Part shown: piece by piece, positions 12,926-26,200 of the stretch | Layout: each line of letters begins with the position of its first letter | Numbering within the stretch: the first letter of the stretch is position 1 | Assembly (NCBI RefSeq): GCF_015832195.1 | Contig: NC_052016.1 | Span: forward strand, 32,261,129 to 32,325,128 | Direction: 5' to 3' | Length of the DNA stretch: 64,000 nucleotides | Origin: Motacilla alba alba | Lineage: Eukaryota; Chordata; Aves; Passeriformes; Motacillidae | Made by a program: the position numbers and the translations under genes | The notes under the pieces: generated by a model | What the model saw: the letters and a program-made list of their open reading frames with translations, nothing else | Database searches by the model: none | What the model was told of the DNA's origin: nothing

Positions 12926-15634
12926 GTCTTTTTGCCGGGTCTGCAATTTACTGGTCTTATATTGCCTTCATTGGGTCTCCCCTGTTGTTCTCCAAATGCA
13001 AAAATTATATACTACTGATCACTGCATGCAAACTATAATTGATTTGCTTAAATGAACACAAGACTTATAAAGTTTGGGGAAACGTGTTTCCTAGTTGATG
13101 CCAACATCTATAACCTGTTTCTGCATTCATTATCCCCGCTCTCAATTTCCTGTGTGTTTTGTTTCATCAGGGGGTTAAAAAAACACAGCTAGACAATCAC
13201 GATGGTGTTGGTAAAGAAAGCAGCTCCTGCTCTTTAGATGTCTGTCTCCCCCATACTTAATGTCAGAATGATTAGAGTGTCTCATGTGATGAGAGTGATT
13301 AGATCTGTGCAAACACACACAGAGGAGGGAAGAGGTTGGCTTTGACAAAGCACTTAATTACCCAGGTTCTCCCACCATGTCTGGTCCTCTCACAATAGAA
13401 ACAAAACTCCCTCTGTTCTCCTGGGAGGGAATCACTGCCGTGCCTTTCCACACCACCACTGTAAATCATGCCATATAGTTCTGTGCCACCCAGCTATAAT
13501 TTGATAAATACCAGAATGAGTCAAGGCAATAAATCTGTTGGGTTTTAATTATAAGTGTGCTTCTGTAAGTGTGGGGCTGGGGCTGGGCTGTTTTTCAGCT
13601 TCTGCCAATACAAATAATGTACATCTGCTCCTTCAGCCCTGCCAGTATTATTCTTTCTTGGGAAATCCTCCATTACTGCCTTACTACCCTGGCACATTGA
13701 TAGCTGTCTAAGGAGCACAAATATTCAGTGAAAAGGGAAAGGCCGTTTCCCTCTTCCTACTGCTGGATCAGGAAACCCTGCCCTGAGCAGCATAAGAAAA
13801 CACTATGTCAGTGTTATCACCTCTCCTGTAATCTTGTTCCACTGATATTGCCTATTCAGCAATTTTATCAGTGCTCTGTGACTATATGGGTAGGGCTTTT
13901 CCCAAAAGTCCAAGCTTCTAAAGTTGGATGATCAACCAGAAGCCTTCCAAGCTTTTCTTTCAAGTACCAACATTAAGTTTCTGGCTGTTGTGGTTTCAAA
14001 TGAAAGCCTGCAAATTCACACTAACAAAGCAGGAAGCAAAAAGACGGAAGTCAGATATATTCTGCCTTTCAACATCTTAAACAACACATTTGCCGATCCT
14101 GTTCTTTCTTCTGAATAGTTGGGCACAACCCTACGGATGGTATTAAGAGAATATTTACTGTAAGAAAAGGAGGTGGAGGTTTGTGCGCATAACATGGTGG
14201 GAAAAAAAAAAATAGTGCAACAGGAACTTGGGCACCTTCATCAAGGATCATCTGTGAGAAACCATGAGTATGAGAGCTTACAGGAACCCAAGCATGTAAA
14301 ATGCACCTTTGCATGCATGGGGCAGTGCATGTATCAACAAAAGGAGCAGGCAACAGAGACGCCAAAGGAATCTCTGCGTGTGAACACACCTGCACTCCCA
14401 AAGGTCAGTCTGCTCTCCTCAGATTTAATTCCCTTTCTCACTGCTACTGTTCAGAAGTAAATGTTCTCTTTTTATTAAAAATCAAAAGCAGACGGGCTCA
14501 TAATCCTCCTGACTCCAGTTCTTCTCATATAAATGAAAAGTTTAGCTTAGAGCAATAGCAGGTAAAATCAGACTGAAAGCAGAAGCTAATTCTCAGGAGA
14601 TATGGAAAAGCTAAACAGCATTTGAGGATAGTTTTGTTTGTATGTCTACATTTCTCATTAGCTAAATTCTTATTCATTTTTAAATGAAGAATTCAGTAAA
14701 TCCTCACACACTGTAGCACATTTTTGGAAATAATTTTCCAGTGATATTGGAAACCAGCTCTATTCTCCCCTTGCAAAACTAATTCTGTTCTAATCACTGC
14801 AAAGAGATGGCACTCCACTAATTTCACAGATCTCGCTAACTTAATATGTTCCTTCCTTACTTGGAATCCCTATATTAGCCCTCTCCCCTCCTCATTCTCA
14901 CTGCTAGTACTGAAAATCTTCCCTTTGAAGCGCTACCCTGGTTTTAATGATATTTCCTTTATTTAGTGTAACCTTCAGAACGAGGACCACATTAAAAATG
15001 TTATCAGCAATACTGCCAGCTTAAACTACCAAAAATATAATTGCAGAAGGTGGGAAGAAGGAGGAGAAAGAAACAAAGGTTTCTAAGAATTTCAGTTATT
15101 TTGGGTGATATTTCCAAGTTTTTTCTGCAAATACAGGCAACAGAAAGTTAAAGAAGATGGAGATTCCTTTTTAAGAACATACTCGCCATGCTCAGGCTTC
15201 AATTAAAACACCTAATACTGACATTGCACTGGCCTCCCTTATTCCTTTTCCCCCTTTTTCTTCCTTGCCCATGTGAGCTACAGCAGACTGAGACCTGCCC
15301 CAAATTTCCGCACCAGCCAAACCACAAATGCAGGTGGGATGATATCATGGAATAAAGCTCAACCTGTCTCGAGATTTCAGATTTTTTAACCCCAAAGTCT
15401 GGAGTGCTCCCACTTTGAGATCAAAGTACAGAGGAAGAAGCATGCAAAGAGAATACATTCAAAGTTATGAGATCCAGGTGTGAGACTGGAGTGGTAGCTG
15501 GCTGCCCCACCCCTCTCTTGTTCCTGGTAGCCAAGTCCTCACTGTTATGAAGTTAGTAGGGCAAAACTGAGAGCAGTTTTATATCAGAGGGTTCCATGCA
15601 TGGAGGGTTAACATACTTGTTTATTTGCACCCTA

Positions 15635-15674
15635 CCTTTGGACATCTGTCAGAGAGCCTTTGGACATCTGTGAA
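15635..15674. repeat. Short direct duplication, period 22
   Basis: The phrase cctttggacatctgt occurs at 15635 and again at 15657. The second unit is incomplete. Confidence 0.8.
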
Positions 15675-16885
15675 TGCAGCACCAGAAAGGGGAACAAATT
15701 TTGTAAGTGCCTTGCATAAAACTTCTGGCATCCTGCAGTTTTCAAGCAAACTTTCTGGCCATTTAGACTTGGTCCCATGCCTGTTTCACCAAGTTTAAAT
15801 GGGCAGAGGGCAGTTCCTTCCTTGGTTCTTCAGGACCATTGGGCAGATCAGATTTTCTACTCTGAAAATACCATTTTCTTTAGGTGGTACAATTCACAAT
15901 GTGGATCATGCAACACTATAACTAGAGCTGTGGCAAGGACTTAATATTACCTCTGCAGCTTTACTGAGCTTGAAACAACACAGATAATCCTACCCGTGCC
16001 ATACCTTTACTTCCACAGGTATAGGCCAGAATGCTCCTTGCTTGTAACCAAGTAATTTGCTTGATGCTACACCACCTGTCTCCTCAGCTATCCAGTCAAA
16101 ACGTTCATGGTTCTCTGTTCCCTTGAGATGTCCTTTTACCCCTGCTGAACTGAAGCTACTTCCTCTTGCTTGTCTCTGTCCCAGGCACCTGAAGTTTTGT
16201 GTGAATAAACCCTGAAAGATCAGCTGAGCTGAACTCATTCGCTTTGCAGCTGCCTGTACTCTCCATGAGCCAGCCTGTGAACAGTAACAGGCCTTGGCAT
16301 TATCTATACAATTTAGGATTTTACACTCAATTAGATCCCTTCTCAACAACTTCTCCTTCTTTGTCATCTTCTTCATAGTCTATAAAGACCTCACTTTTAT
16401 TTTTAGCAAGTTCCATTAGCTCAGACTCTCACATCAAATTTTCTGCCTTCTTCTCTACACCTTTTTGAGTTCTCTGATGTTGAGGGAACCAAGGAGATAG
16501 AGTGGACAGAATGATAATCAGCTGGTGTAGAAGCTTTGCTGTAGTGTCCCTGTCACTGATCTGCCTCAACTGTCAACCATTAAAATTACAAATTGCTTCA
16601 CCACTTTTCCCAGAGCCTCCTAAACTGTGAACCTACTCTTGCTATCTGCTTACTTACCTGTCTGAGCAAAGTCAGTCCCTGGACATGATCTCTTCTGAAG
16701 GAGCTCTGCAGTAGTAACTGCATTACATATCTGGGAGAAGATGCCATAGAGGTCTTAATGAAAGAAATGGTATGAGTTACATAAAGAGGAATATTGACTG
16801 TATCAACCTGGCAAATGCTGTCTCTCTCTTTAACTAAATAGTCAGGAAAATAAATCTGCTCTCTTCTGGAACAACTATAGTTTTC

Positions 16886-16945
16886 AAAAAAAGAAAAACA
16901 AAAAACCAAACCAAACAAACAAACAAAAATAAAAACACCAAAAAG
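16886..16945. repeat. A-rich (CAAA)n-like simple repeat
   Basis: The stretch is made of A runs interrupted by single C or G, with several CAAA units at about 16900-16925. It could be an old retroposon tail, but no element body was recognised next to it. Confidence 0.7.
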
Positions 16946-17384
16946 GATGAAGAAAGAAGTGATTGCTAACAACCTCCTTTTCATATTATAGCCCAACATC
17001 CCAGAAACTCATCAAGGTGGTAGGTCTAATTCTGTTTGCTGTCTGAGAAGGTTAAGTTCATCCTTTCCTACTTCCCAGAGGAATGTCCGTACTATTCATG
17101 AGTGTTCACAAAATACTAGGCTCTTCCTGTTGAAGCTGCCATGCACTAAAAAAAAATTAATTTGGCCAGAGAAAAGAAGGACTATGCACAGCCTGTTGAT
17201 CAACACACTCCCACCTTGGCCCCCCAGACACTGCTCTAACACTGAGTGGCTCAGTTTTAATAGGACTGGGATTCCTCTGGGCTTGGCCAGAAATACAACT
17301 GCAAGTACATGGTTATAAATGCTGGTAAACACTAGAAATATATATATATATATTTCTCTACATAGAAATGGGCATCAATGAAGA

Positions 17385-17575
17385 AGTAGACTTGGATTTA
17401 AGAGCCAAGAGTATCAGCTGGGCAAGCCTTTGGTACCTATTATCCTTCTGAAGATTTAACCATCAATTTCCCTGTTCCCCATCTGTGAAATAGAGTAATT
17501 TTACTTCCTTGCACGCCTGAGGTACTCTGACAATGCATTAAAAAGATTGAGAGGTACTCATATACTAGGGCAATG
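17385..17575 (+). mobile_element. MIR-like ancient SINE
   Basis: The order of features follows MIR/CORE-type SINEs. There is a cttggatttaagagcc segment, then agctgggcaagcct, then ccctgttccccatctgtgaa, and then a 3' part with ggtactcatatactagggcaatgaaggcc that matches the tail of archosaur copies as I know them. Divergence is high, as expected for an element that ceased long before birds arose. Confidence 0.65.
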
Positions 17576-20500
17576 AAGGCCACACATCTGCTTAAGACAG
17601 CTCACTGACTAACATCTATAAGAAAAGAGATCCCTACAACCAGTGTACAAGAGCATCTGCTTCACATCAACTTTCTTGCAAAGTACAGATGCGGCAAAGG
17701 CCCTTCGGAGATTTCCCACCATGTAATATGTCTTCCTCCTCTGAGCATGGGCTCATCTGACACTAATTCAAGATGAAAATCACTCTAAGAGGAGATTTTA
17801 ACAATCTAAGGTGCTGGTTTCTCTATTCAACACAGTACAACTGTTGGAAGGGAATTGAGGAATATCATCCCAAATTTCTTGCTTTGGGGAAGCAAATCAA
17901 GAGGTCTTCATGGCCAAAGTGCAGAAATCCTGGCTCACTGATGAGTTGCTATTGTTCCTCAAGCAAGATACCAACATCCACAGTCAGGGTAACCAAGAAC
18001 TAACTGGCATTGTAGCAGGTCTCTCTCTATTGACAAATATGCACATAAAAAAGTAACGGAGGTTAAGACTTTAGAATCTTCCAAAAGAAGTAAATAATGT
18101 AATAATGAATTCATACTAATGGACAAAGGTATCACCTCACTTTTAGCTTTCAACACCAGAGCCATTTCCCCATCAAGTCTTTTCAAAGCTAAGTCCCTAA
18201 GGCAGATTACCACAAACTATGAGAATATCACCAACTTTCTGTACATGAATAAGCAGTGCTCAGCACTCTGCTAGCCAGGGAGATGGTAAGAATTTAATCT
18301 TATTCACCTGCTCTTCACAAGAGTCAACCCTCTGCATGCTATGACAGGATTCAATCACTGGCCTTTCTGGCAAAAGCCCATCAGCTCATTCTTACAACTC
18401 TCGGCAGCCATAATGGCAATGCTCACCAGCCCCAACCACCTGCCTGCCTTTACTGATGTTTATGACAAATTTCAGGTTTTGCCTGTCTGCCACTGCATAT
18501 AGAAACCTGATGGATTTAATCAAGGACTAGATCTAATAAGATCGATGTGCTGTCTGGCAGGTGCAGAAACACAGCAGTCAGTTTTATGGATGAATGCTAA
18601 GCACAAGGGCCTGACCACTTCTCATCACTAAAGGTCCTGCAAGAATTTTGCAAGAGGTGATGCCTCAGTTCTGCTTGTACTCGGTAGCTTTCTGGAGTAT
18701 AATTGTGCTGTGCTGCCAGGAGCTCATTCCTGCAGTGTTACAGGGAAGTAGTTGTGTAAATGCTTCTCCACTGTAAGGTAATTGTCTGTTGTGGTACAGC
18801 TGTCCCTTTTGCTCCAGCTGTGAGTCTGGACATTTTGTCAAATCCTTGCATTCTCTTTAAAAAGTGGAGGTTTAGTACACATTTATCAGGCAATCAGTGA
18901 TACACAATTTCTTATAGGAAGAAGAATTCTGTCCACCCACTCCACCAGCTAAATTAGTTTAGCTGCAGCTTAGTAGCATTTGTGCAGTATATTTCCTGTA
19001 TGTGTAAGCAAAAAAGGTGTCACTTAAGGGTGCTGAGGGATTCAATTATATATAACAAGACAGCTTTCTCTCAGTTTCACTCACTGTGACTCAGAGGCTT
19101 GTCTTTGTGGCTTCCTTCACAGGAATACCTGTAAGATATTCCTACAGACATGATCTGTGTTCCTCTGCTGTGCCAAGAACTTTCCACATAGGTATCAAAA
19201 CTTGATTTGAAGGGACAACTACTGAAAGGAGAGGAGTATGTGCCTGCAATGTGTGCCTGTGTGCATACATCCATGTGAAATGCGTGTTTGAGGGAGACAA
19301 GGCAGAGGAGGAGGAATGCCAAACTGGGGAAAGCGAAAAGGGAGATGCTTTTCATCTCATTCTGGAAATCTCTTCTCTGGAAAGATGTATTTCCAGGTTT
19401 CTACCAAGACTGTAGTGCATGGATTGCACAAAGATGATGAGGGTGGAATAGAGCCCAAGAGAAATACAAGCCAGAGGGCTACTTCATTCCACATCCCCAA
19501 AAACTCCCTTGTCTCCATCTGTTCTCACTGATCTACAATATCTGGCTACGTCCTGCACAGAGCTGCTACTCAGGCTCATGCATGACTTTGGAAAATACAT
19601 TTTGTTCTTCTGGAGACCTCAAGGACAATAATAAATAGAATGAAAACAAAACCATCCCGACAGCGCTTTAGCGGGTGTCCTTCACAGGCGTACCAGTGTC
19701 AGCCGCCCTGGGATTTCACCTTCACCTGAAGGGAGGCCTGTTTAATCATGCGACACTACAGGAGAAGAAATAAAAATGTTTCTTGAAGGAACAAAGGAAG
19801 GCAAACTTGCCCCCATGTTCATAGTTTTGCCAAGCTTGATCACAAATAACATGCAGCTTGAAATCTGCCATATGCTAAAACATCACTGTGACAACAAGCC
19901 TTGAGGTCTGGCATTACTGTAAAACAGGAACTGATAATAATTCTCCTTGTCCTTTGCTGCAGAGATGCTCATTATTATTGTCCTTTTTTGGCAACAGGAA
20001 AGTCAGTGGGTCAGCTGGAATATGTGAGGCTCAGCTAAGGGCATTGCAGAAGAGCTGCCAGGGTTGTCCTGTTTTGGCTTTGCAGTCTTTGCCACAGGGA
20101 TTGTAGAGGTATTTATGCTCCAACTGATCCCCATCTTTAACATATCTGCACACGACTGGTTTCTTTTCATTCTTTTCTGTATGTTTTTCATTTCTAAGGT
20201 ATATCCTCCAGCAAAAGATGGGCAAACATGGATATTTTTATAAATTGCTTTTTAAGAAATCTTTGACCAAGTATTTAATAAAAAATAAACTGTTACAAAA
20301 TCAAAAGACTCCTGGGTTGGAAATGTAAAGTCTTCTCATGGAGAGCAAGTCTCTACAAGAGAAAAAGCAGATATGAAAGAATAATGGATCTTCTCTTAAT
20401 ATGGTGAAAACCTAACAGCAGAAGTGCTATTGAGGAGTTTGCTGTGACCTGCATAAGCAGTACATCAGCTAATGCACTGAGAACAAAAATGAAATTGTGA

Positions 20501-21324
20501 GAGACCAGCCTCTAGTGATAATACAAAATCATCAGATCTGGGCTATGAGGGTCAGACGATTCTCAGAATTCTAAGGCAATACACAGAATCCCAACATACC
20601 ATAGAAAGAGTGCAGCCTTGACACAGTCAATATGTATTGGGAAAAATAAACTATACTCCTCAGGTATCTTACTGGGTCATAAAATTAAGTATGGTCAGAC
20701 AAGAAGAAACCTATACTTACTGTAGGGAGATCAATAACAACTTTTCTCTGAGGTACCTCAATAGCAGGCCAAAAAGTAAATGGAACATTAAGATGTAAAA
20801 ATAATGCTTGGTGAAAAATCACTCCTGTGTAGAGGCTCAGTGCGAGGCCAAAGCTCCAGCAAAATCACATCTAAGCCAACAAAATACAGCTTACGTTGGA
20901 TTTAAGTGATGCCTAGATCTTGTGTGAGTCATTTCTCTCAGGGGTGGGTGAATCTCACCCACTGAGAAAAGTATTAATGCCACTGCATACATCAAGTCAT
21001 ACTTTCAGCTGAATATACTTGGCTGGTCAGCTCTGGAGCTTTCCTTAAAAATAAGAGCAAGAAAAGCACACACAGACAATGCAAATGTTTAGAGGCCTGA
21101 AAAAACTTCGAGGTGGGAAAGATTTTAGAAAATAGAAACTGCTTAATGAAGGAAAGGTCACAAAGCACTTGAAAAACACTAATGAGTAGAAGCAACATAC
21201 CTTGGCTTTCTGTGTATGTGCATGTGGAAAAGGGTCACCCATGTATATTCTCTGGTGGCTAATAAAGCATTGCAATAAAGGATATGAATCAGATGTGTCA
21301 TTCACAGAAGAATTTCAGACCATA
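17576..21324. other. Intronic unique sequence
   Basis: No gene was seen. A small CpG cluster lies at 19656-19705. About 19870-19990 has weak MIR-like phrasing that I do not call. Short open frames are unrecognised. Confidence 0.5.
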
Positions 21325-21450
21325 ATTGATACTATAGTTCTTGTTTTACAGGCTGGAAACTAACTTGTAAACAAGGCAATGAATTGGACAAGGCTAAGCC
21401 GCATCCTAGTACTGAGCCTGAACCCCAGAATGATGCCTTGCTCACAAAAC
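21325..21450 (-). mobile_element. Possible MIR-like SINE fragment
   Basis: The plus strand reads ttgttttacaggctggaaac and a few bases later caaggcaatgaattggacaa. This resembles the reverse complement of the MIR core (ttttacagatgaggaaact, then a tgacttgcccaagg-type phrase). The match is loose. Confidence 0.3.
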
Positions 21451-23144
21451 ACATCCACTTATCCAACTTGGGTAAAACCAAGTGTGATAACAGAGGTGAG
21501 GATGAGCCCTGCTCTCTCCAACCTGATGACCCAGCCAGCATCCACCCTAAAACTTATCTCTGAGAGCACCAGAAGCAAATGTGCTATCATGGTCCTGTCT
21601 TCCAGCAACGTTTAGAAGACCTTGAGAATCTGGTTCTGGTAGCTATGGCCTGTGAGCAGAAGTTCTACACTGTAGCCCATGTCTGTAAAAAGCAGCTCCT
21701 CTTCATGCTGAGCCTGTTACTGATTCTTGCACTATGGTTACTCAGTGAAACCTTCTCTAGAGCATTCACAATTCTGTTAACTGCCCATTATAGCCCTCCT
21801 TTTACTGTCTCTTTGCAAAGGCAGGGAGTTTAGCCTATTCCAACTCTCCCTGTTAAGAGACACACAAGTAAAGGAGGCAGCACCTCAAATGTGTACACCA
21901 ACATAGATAGGAACAGGTAAATTATGGGAGGGGGTGAGCAGCAGGGAGAAGTGACTTTATAATCTGTCATGCAAATGAGTGCCTGCGAGGCCTGTAATTG
22001 GAAACTCATTTCTGAGGGGAAAGCTGTGCTGATGCCCAGGCTTGCCAGTATGTCTGAATGGATACAGGAGGGGGCATGAGATAGGAAAACAGGAGACTGA
22101 TCAGTAAAGCGATGAGAAATGCAGCTATGCCCTCTGGCTTATGCATTTCAGTCCTAAATTTAAGCAGTCTAATCTTGTACCAGAGTATTTTTCTGTTTGT
22201 TGTGGTTTCTTTTTTCATACTGGTATTTGAGCCACTCACACAGTAGGAATATGGGTACTTGTTTTCCTTCACTTTGGAAAAATGGAAGGAAACACAGCTC
22301 AGTAAGCAAACAAGCTCTAAAAGCGTTAGAACAAAACACAGAGGGATTCAGAGTGGTGAAACAAAAGCAGTCATCTTTTGCGATGACTCTTACCTGGAAA
22401 AAAAAAAAATGGACAAAATGTGGCCATGGGCCAGATTCACAAACTTTAGCTGAGTGATACCAAAATAAATGTGAGTCACTTACAGGAGGAATGCCTCTAA
22501 GAAACAGACATGCTGACTATTGCCATGGTACATTCAGGCAGGATTTATCCATATCTCAGTAGATTTACATTCTGCATTTGCTTCCAAAGTAGGAAAGCAT
22601 CTACACTTTACAAAAGTGATAGAGCAAGTAAACATGAAGAAGGCTGAAGATTAAGTAAGTCATTCTCAAGAGCCAGGCTGGGTAAAAGAAGAGGAAAACA
22701 AGTCATAGCTGCTAATGTTCAGCCATAGCGACACCTTCTCCAAGTCTCTAGGGCATAGCAACGTTGTTGTGGGAACAAATGAAAATAACTGGTGATGTCA
22801 TCACTCAGAACTGGAGCTGTGGTGCTAGGAACTGTCCTATGCTCTCATTAGAAGCAGGCTTTGGGTTTTCCCAGTGGTGAAGAAGCTAAGAATTGACTGT
22901 GTGTAACCTTTTAAAAGAACATACAATTGTGGGATGTAGTGTTTTCCAGGCTGGAGGGAGACAAGGCCCCTGCTCAATCCTTAAGACATCCCATAGAAGT
23001 CCTCAAGCATTGGCAATGCTTGCCTAAGCTCCATATTGGCTGCAGCCTTAGCCTACTGAGCTGAGGTCCAGGATGCCCTGCTACAGAAAGGATTTTCAAA
23101 CCTCATCCTAAACATTCACTGTACAGGAATTCCACTACAAGAAT
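21451..23144. other. Intronic unique sequence with an octamer site
   Basis: No gene was recognised. The block at 21955-22015 contains the octamer atgcaaat (21971-21978) and gtaattgg downstream, a POU/homeodomain-like pairing that may mark an enhancer. Confidence 0.45.
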
Positions 23145-23252
23145 GGTGACTTTGTTCCACCTCGGAGTTGGCTGTGTTTCAGCAGTGAGCTAAGTGGTTT
23201 GGGATCCTCCTGGAAGACACTAAGGAGTGCTATGGAAATGTCAGCTATGAGT
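23145..23252 (+). mobile_element. MIR-like SINE, 3' portion
   Basis: The phrase aagtggtttgggatcctcct, followed by gaagacactaaggagtgctatggaaatgt, matches the conserved 3' end of archosaur MIR-type SINEs (cctttgggatcctc, then a ggtgctatagaaatgt-like phrase). The 5' half is too decayed to place. Confidence 0.55.
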
Positions 23253-26200
23253 GAAAGGCTTCTCTATAACTGTACTGCCATTCTATAGCCATATGTTTCT
23301 CCTGGGGGTTGCCAGTTGACTGGGTTTCCCCTTTTGAAAAGCCATGTAAACACATGCAAAACCAAGCCTTTACATAATACAATGGGGCGTATCGTTCATT
23401 AATGTGCAAATAGGTCGCTCTCCACTTGCCCTCCCACTCGCTTCCTTTCCAGCTAGCTGCAAGCTTATGTAGAAAGAGCTTAAATGTAAGTCACAGTATT
23501 CCTGATTTAGCACAGCAGGGAAAAGACATGACTTTCAAAGGCAAGAAGGATGAGCAGAGCACACCGTGTTCTTTCCTCTCTCTAAGCTTCATCCCATTAT
23601 GTTAAGGAAAAACACAGCCTAAAGTCAACAACCCATGGGCAAGTAAAACAGGATCAATGGTCCAACATCACCCATTAACTGCATGGTATTTGGAGGCTGA
23701 TGTACATCCACATGATTTACATGAACCCTGGCAAAGGCTCCATGCTGTCTGCAGCACGTTAGGCCTGAATTATGCATCGAGAAGTTCAAATTAATGATTT
23801 ACACACACCAAGCAGTGGTAGATTGCAACAGGATATCAGACCAAAACCAGGGACAGAGGAAATCCAATGTGCCATGGGATTGTGTCAAGGATAAAGAAAA
23901 CGGAGGGCAGTTGCATTGTGGATTCTCAACTATGACCTCACCAGTGTTCTTTGACATCTCAGAACACACATGGTCCTCAGACACATCAGAAAAACAAGGG
24001 AAAAAAAGGACAGATGCAAAGGAGAAATAACAAAGAGGACAGAATTAGCACTTTGCATGTTTGGAGTGTTGTACAAACATTAGCTAATCAATCAACTAAT
24101 TGCCTAATTAAAAGAGTGACCAGAAAAAGAAGATAGCAGAAGAAAAGCAGGAAGATGTGGAGAGAGCAGCAGAGTGCTGGGACATGGGAGGCAATACATG
24201 CTTCTATTCACCCAGGCCACATTATCCTGGGCAAACTTGTGCCAAATTGCCATGACAATAATTAGCGGAGTTCCCTGACAGATCATTATGAGAACATTAA
24301 CAGGGCATTAGCAAGAATTACCTATTTTTCACACATTGATTAGGTGCCATTGCTGGTTCATTAGTGTATTGGCTTTTAATAGCCCCACTCCAACTAGCAG
24401 CAGCCCTTCCTTCCCTCCCCTGATCACTCAGCAGAGATCCAAACCTCTTTAACTCCAGCTAGGCAGCTGACCTGGTCCCTTGCTGAGCTGCACAAGCACT
24501 TGGCCATATGCTGCATAGAGGGAGCACCTCATTAATCAGTCCAGTTTAGGGAGAGGAAAGCGGTGGCTCTACACCATAGGCAGTCGTTATTCTTCCTCAA
24601 GAATTTATACTGCTAATGGAGGCTGGCACAGGGAATAGGCCACTCCCTGACCAGAAGCATCATTCCCTGATACCAAAAGGGTCTCTTTCTCCCCTCTAAG
24701 TCTTTCTCAAGCCCCACACTGGGAGGGATGTTTCTGTGTCCGTCACTCCCAAGACCCTACTGTCATACCTGCTGATGACTCTCTTCCATCCCTGCTTCCC
24801 CAGCTGCTACTTCTCACCCCACATTTTGATCACTTCTACCAGGAAGCAAGGATGTGTAACAGGGAAAGTGTTGCAAAAATACTCCAGAGGAGCCACAGAG
24901 GAAGGTCAGATCAAGAGGATTGTTTCTGCAGCAGCAGGCAGGTTCTGTGCTGTGTTTCTGTCAACAAGGACTAGACAAAACCAAAAATAATAAAAAGAAA
25001 ATAAAGGAGACATGACAGAGGAATCTGTCTCCTCCTTCTCCTCTTAGGTCACATCACCTGTCCACCTACATCCAAAACAAACTTCAGTTAAGTCATGCTT
25101 GGGAAGATACAGCAATCCTCTTAGTGCTATTACACAACTGATTAAGTCTTCCTAATCCATCCATATCCAACATGGATATCCCACCTAGACCCAGGGCACT
25201 CCTCCCATCCATATCCCCCACCTTCTTTCTGAGGCTACTTGTCAAAACAAGGCACGTTGCAGTGTGCAAGATGGGCTCCTGAGATGACAAGAGCTAAAAT
25301 TTCTTCAGGGATGGCTGGATTATAGGACAGCTGAGTGGGTGTATAAGTCACCAAGTCCAGCTCTGCAAAGCTGAGGACAAAGCTAGTATGCTTCAATGCT
25401 GAAAGAAATGGATGATGTAAGCTACAGAGCAAAGAAGACAGGAAGGTCTACTCATTTGACACTGAGAAAGCAAAGGAGAAAGTAAACACTTTAGAGAGTT
25501 AGAAAAGAAAGAGACAATACGGAGAAAGATCAGCCTCAGAAGAGGGTTGTGTAGCTAGACATATCTGAAAAATACATGTGGGAGACGAACAGGACAATGC
25601 CGTTTACAGAAAGGTAAAGAATCGGAGGGGATGTGAAAGCTGGATTAGAAACATCACATTTAAAATCATGAAGGGAAGGACAAGGAACTTCAAAGGGAAT
25701 CTGACAAAGCAATTCAAACAGAAAGGCAATGTGTTCCACGTGGCAGAGGAAAAGGGGCAGTTTTAGTATGCCACAGGAAGAGAGCTGGCGTTCAAGCAAG
25801 AGAGGCAGAAGAGGTTACAACAATCAAGCCCTAAGGAAGGCTAAGGCATGAACAAAGGGTCTCAGAGTTGAGAAAGAGAAGAAGAGATGGATTTTCTATA
25901 GCTGGTAGAGGAAGACACATGTTGGGGAGAATACAAGGGAGAAAATAACTAGCCTCTATATTCCACGAGTACATGACTGGGAAGATTTTTTCATTATTTG
26001 GAGTTATAAAAAGACTGAAGTGAAGAGAATTCAAAGGAAAAGACAAGCAGCTTTTTAACACTATTCAGCCTGAGTTGTGAGTGCTTGTTGATGGAGAATT
26101 GCAGAGACAGTGTGAGACAGGTCAGAGTACAGTACGTCTAGAAGCTGCTTTAGGTGGTTGAACCTGGATATGGCAGTGCGATCATCTACAAAGCAGACAT

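Larger units (their letters stand above)
12926..17384. other. Intronic unique sequence
   Basis: No gene was recognised. A short 22-bp-period duplication lies at 15635-15674. A CAAA-rich simple repeat occupies 16886-16945 and a short AT dinucleotide run 17338-17353. The 128- and 133-codon minus-strand frames near 16000 and 16600-17000 match no known family. Confidence 0.55.

Noticed and set aside
19870..19990. Possible MIR core (gtaaaacaggaactgataat)
   Set aside because: Only one short phrase fits and the rest of the element is missing.
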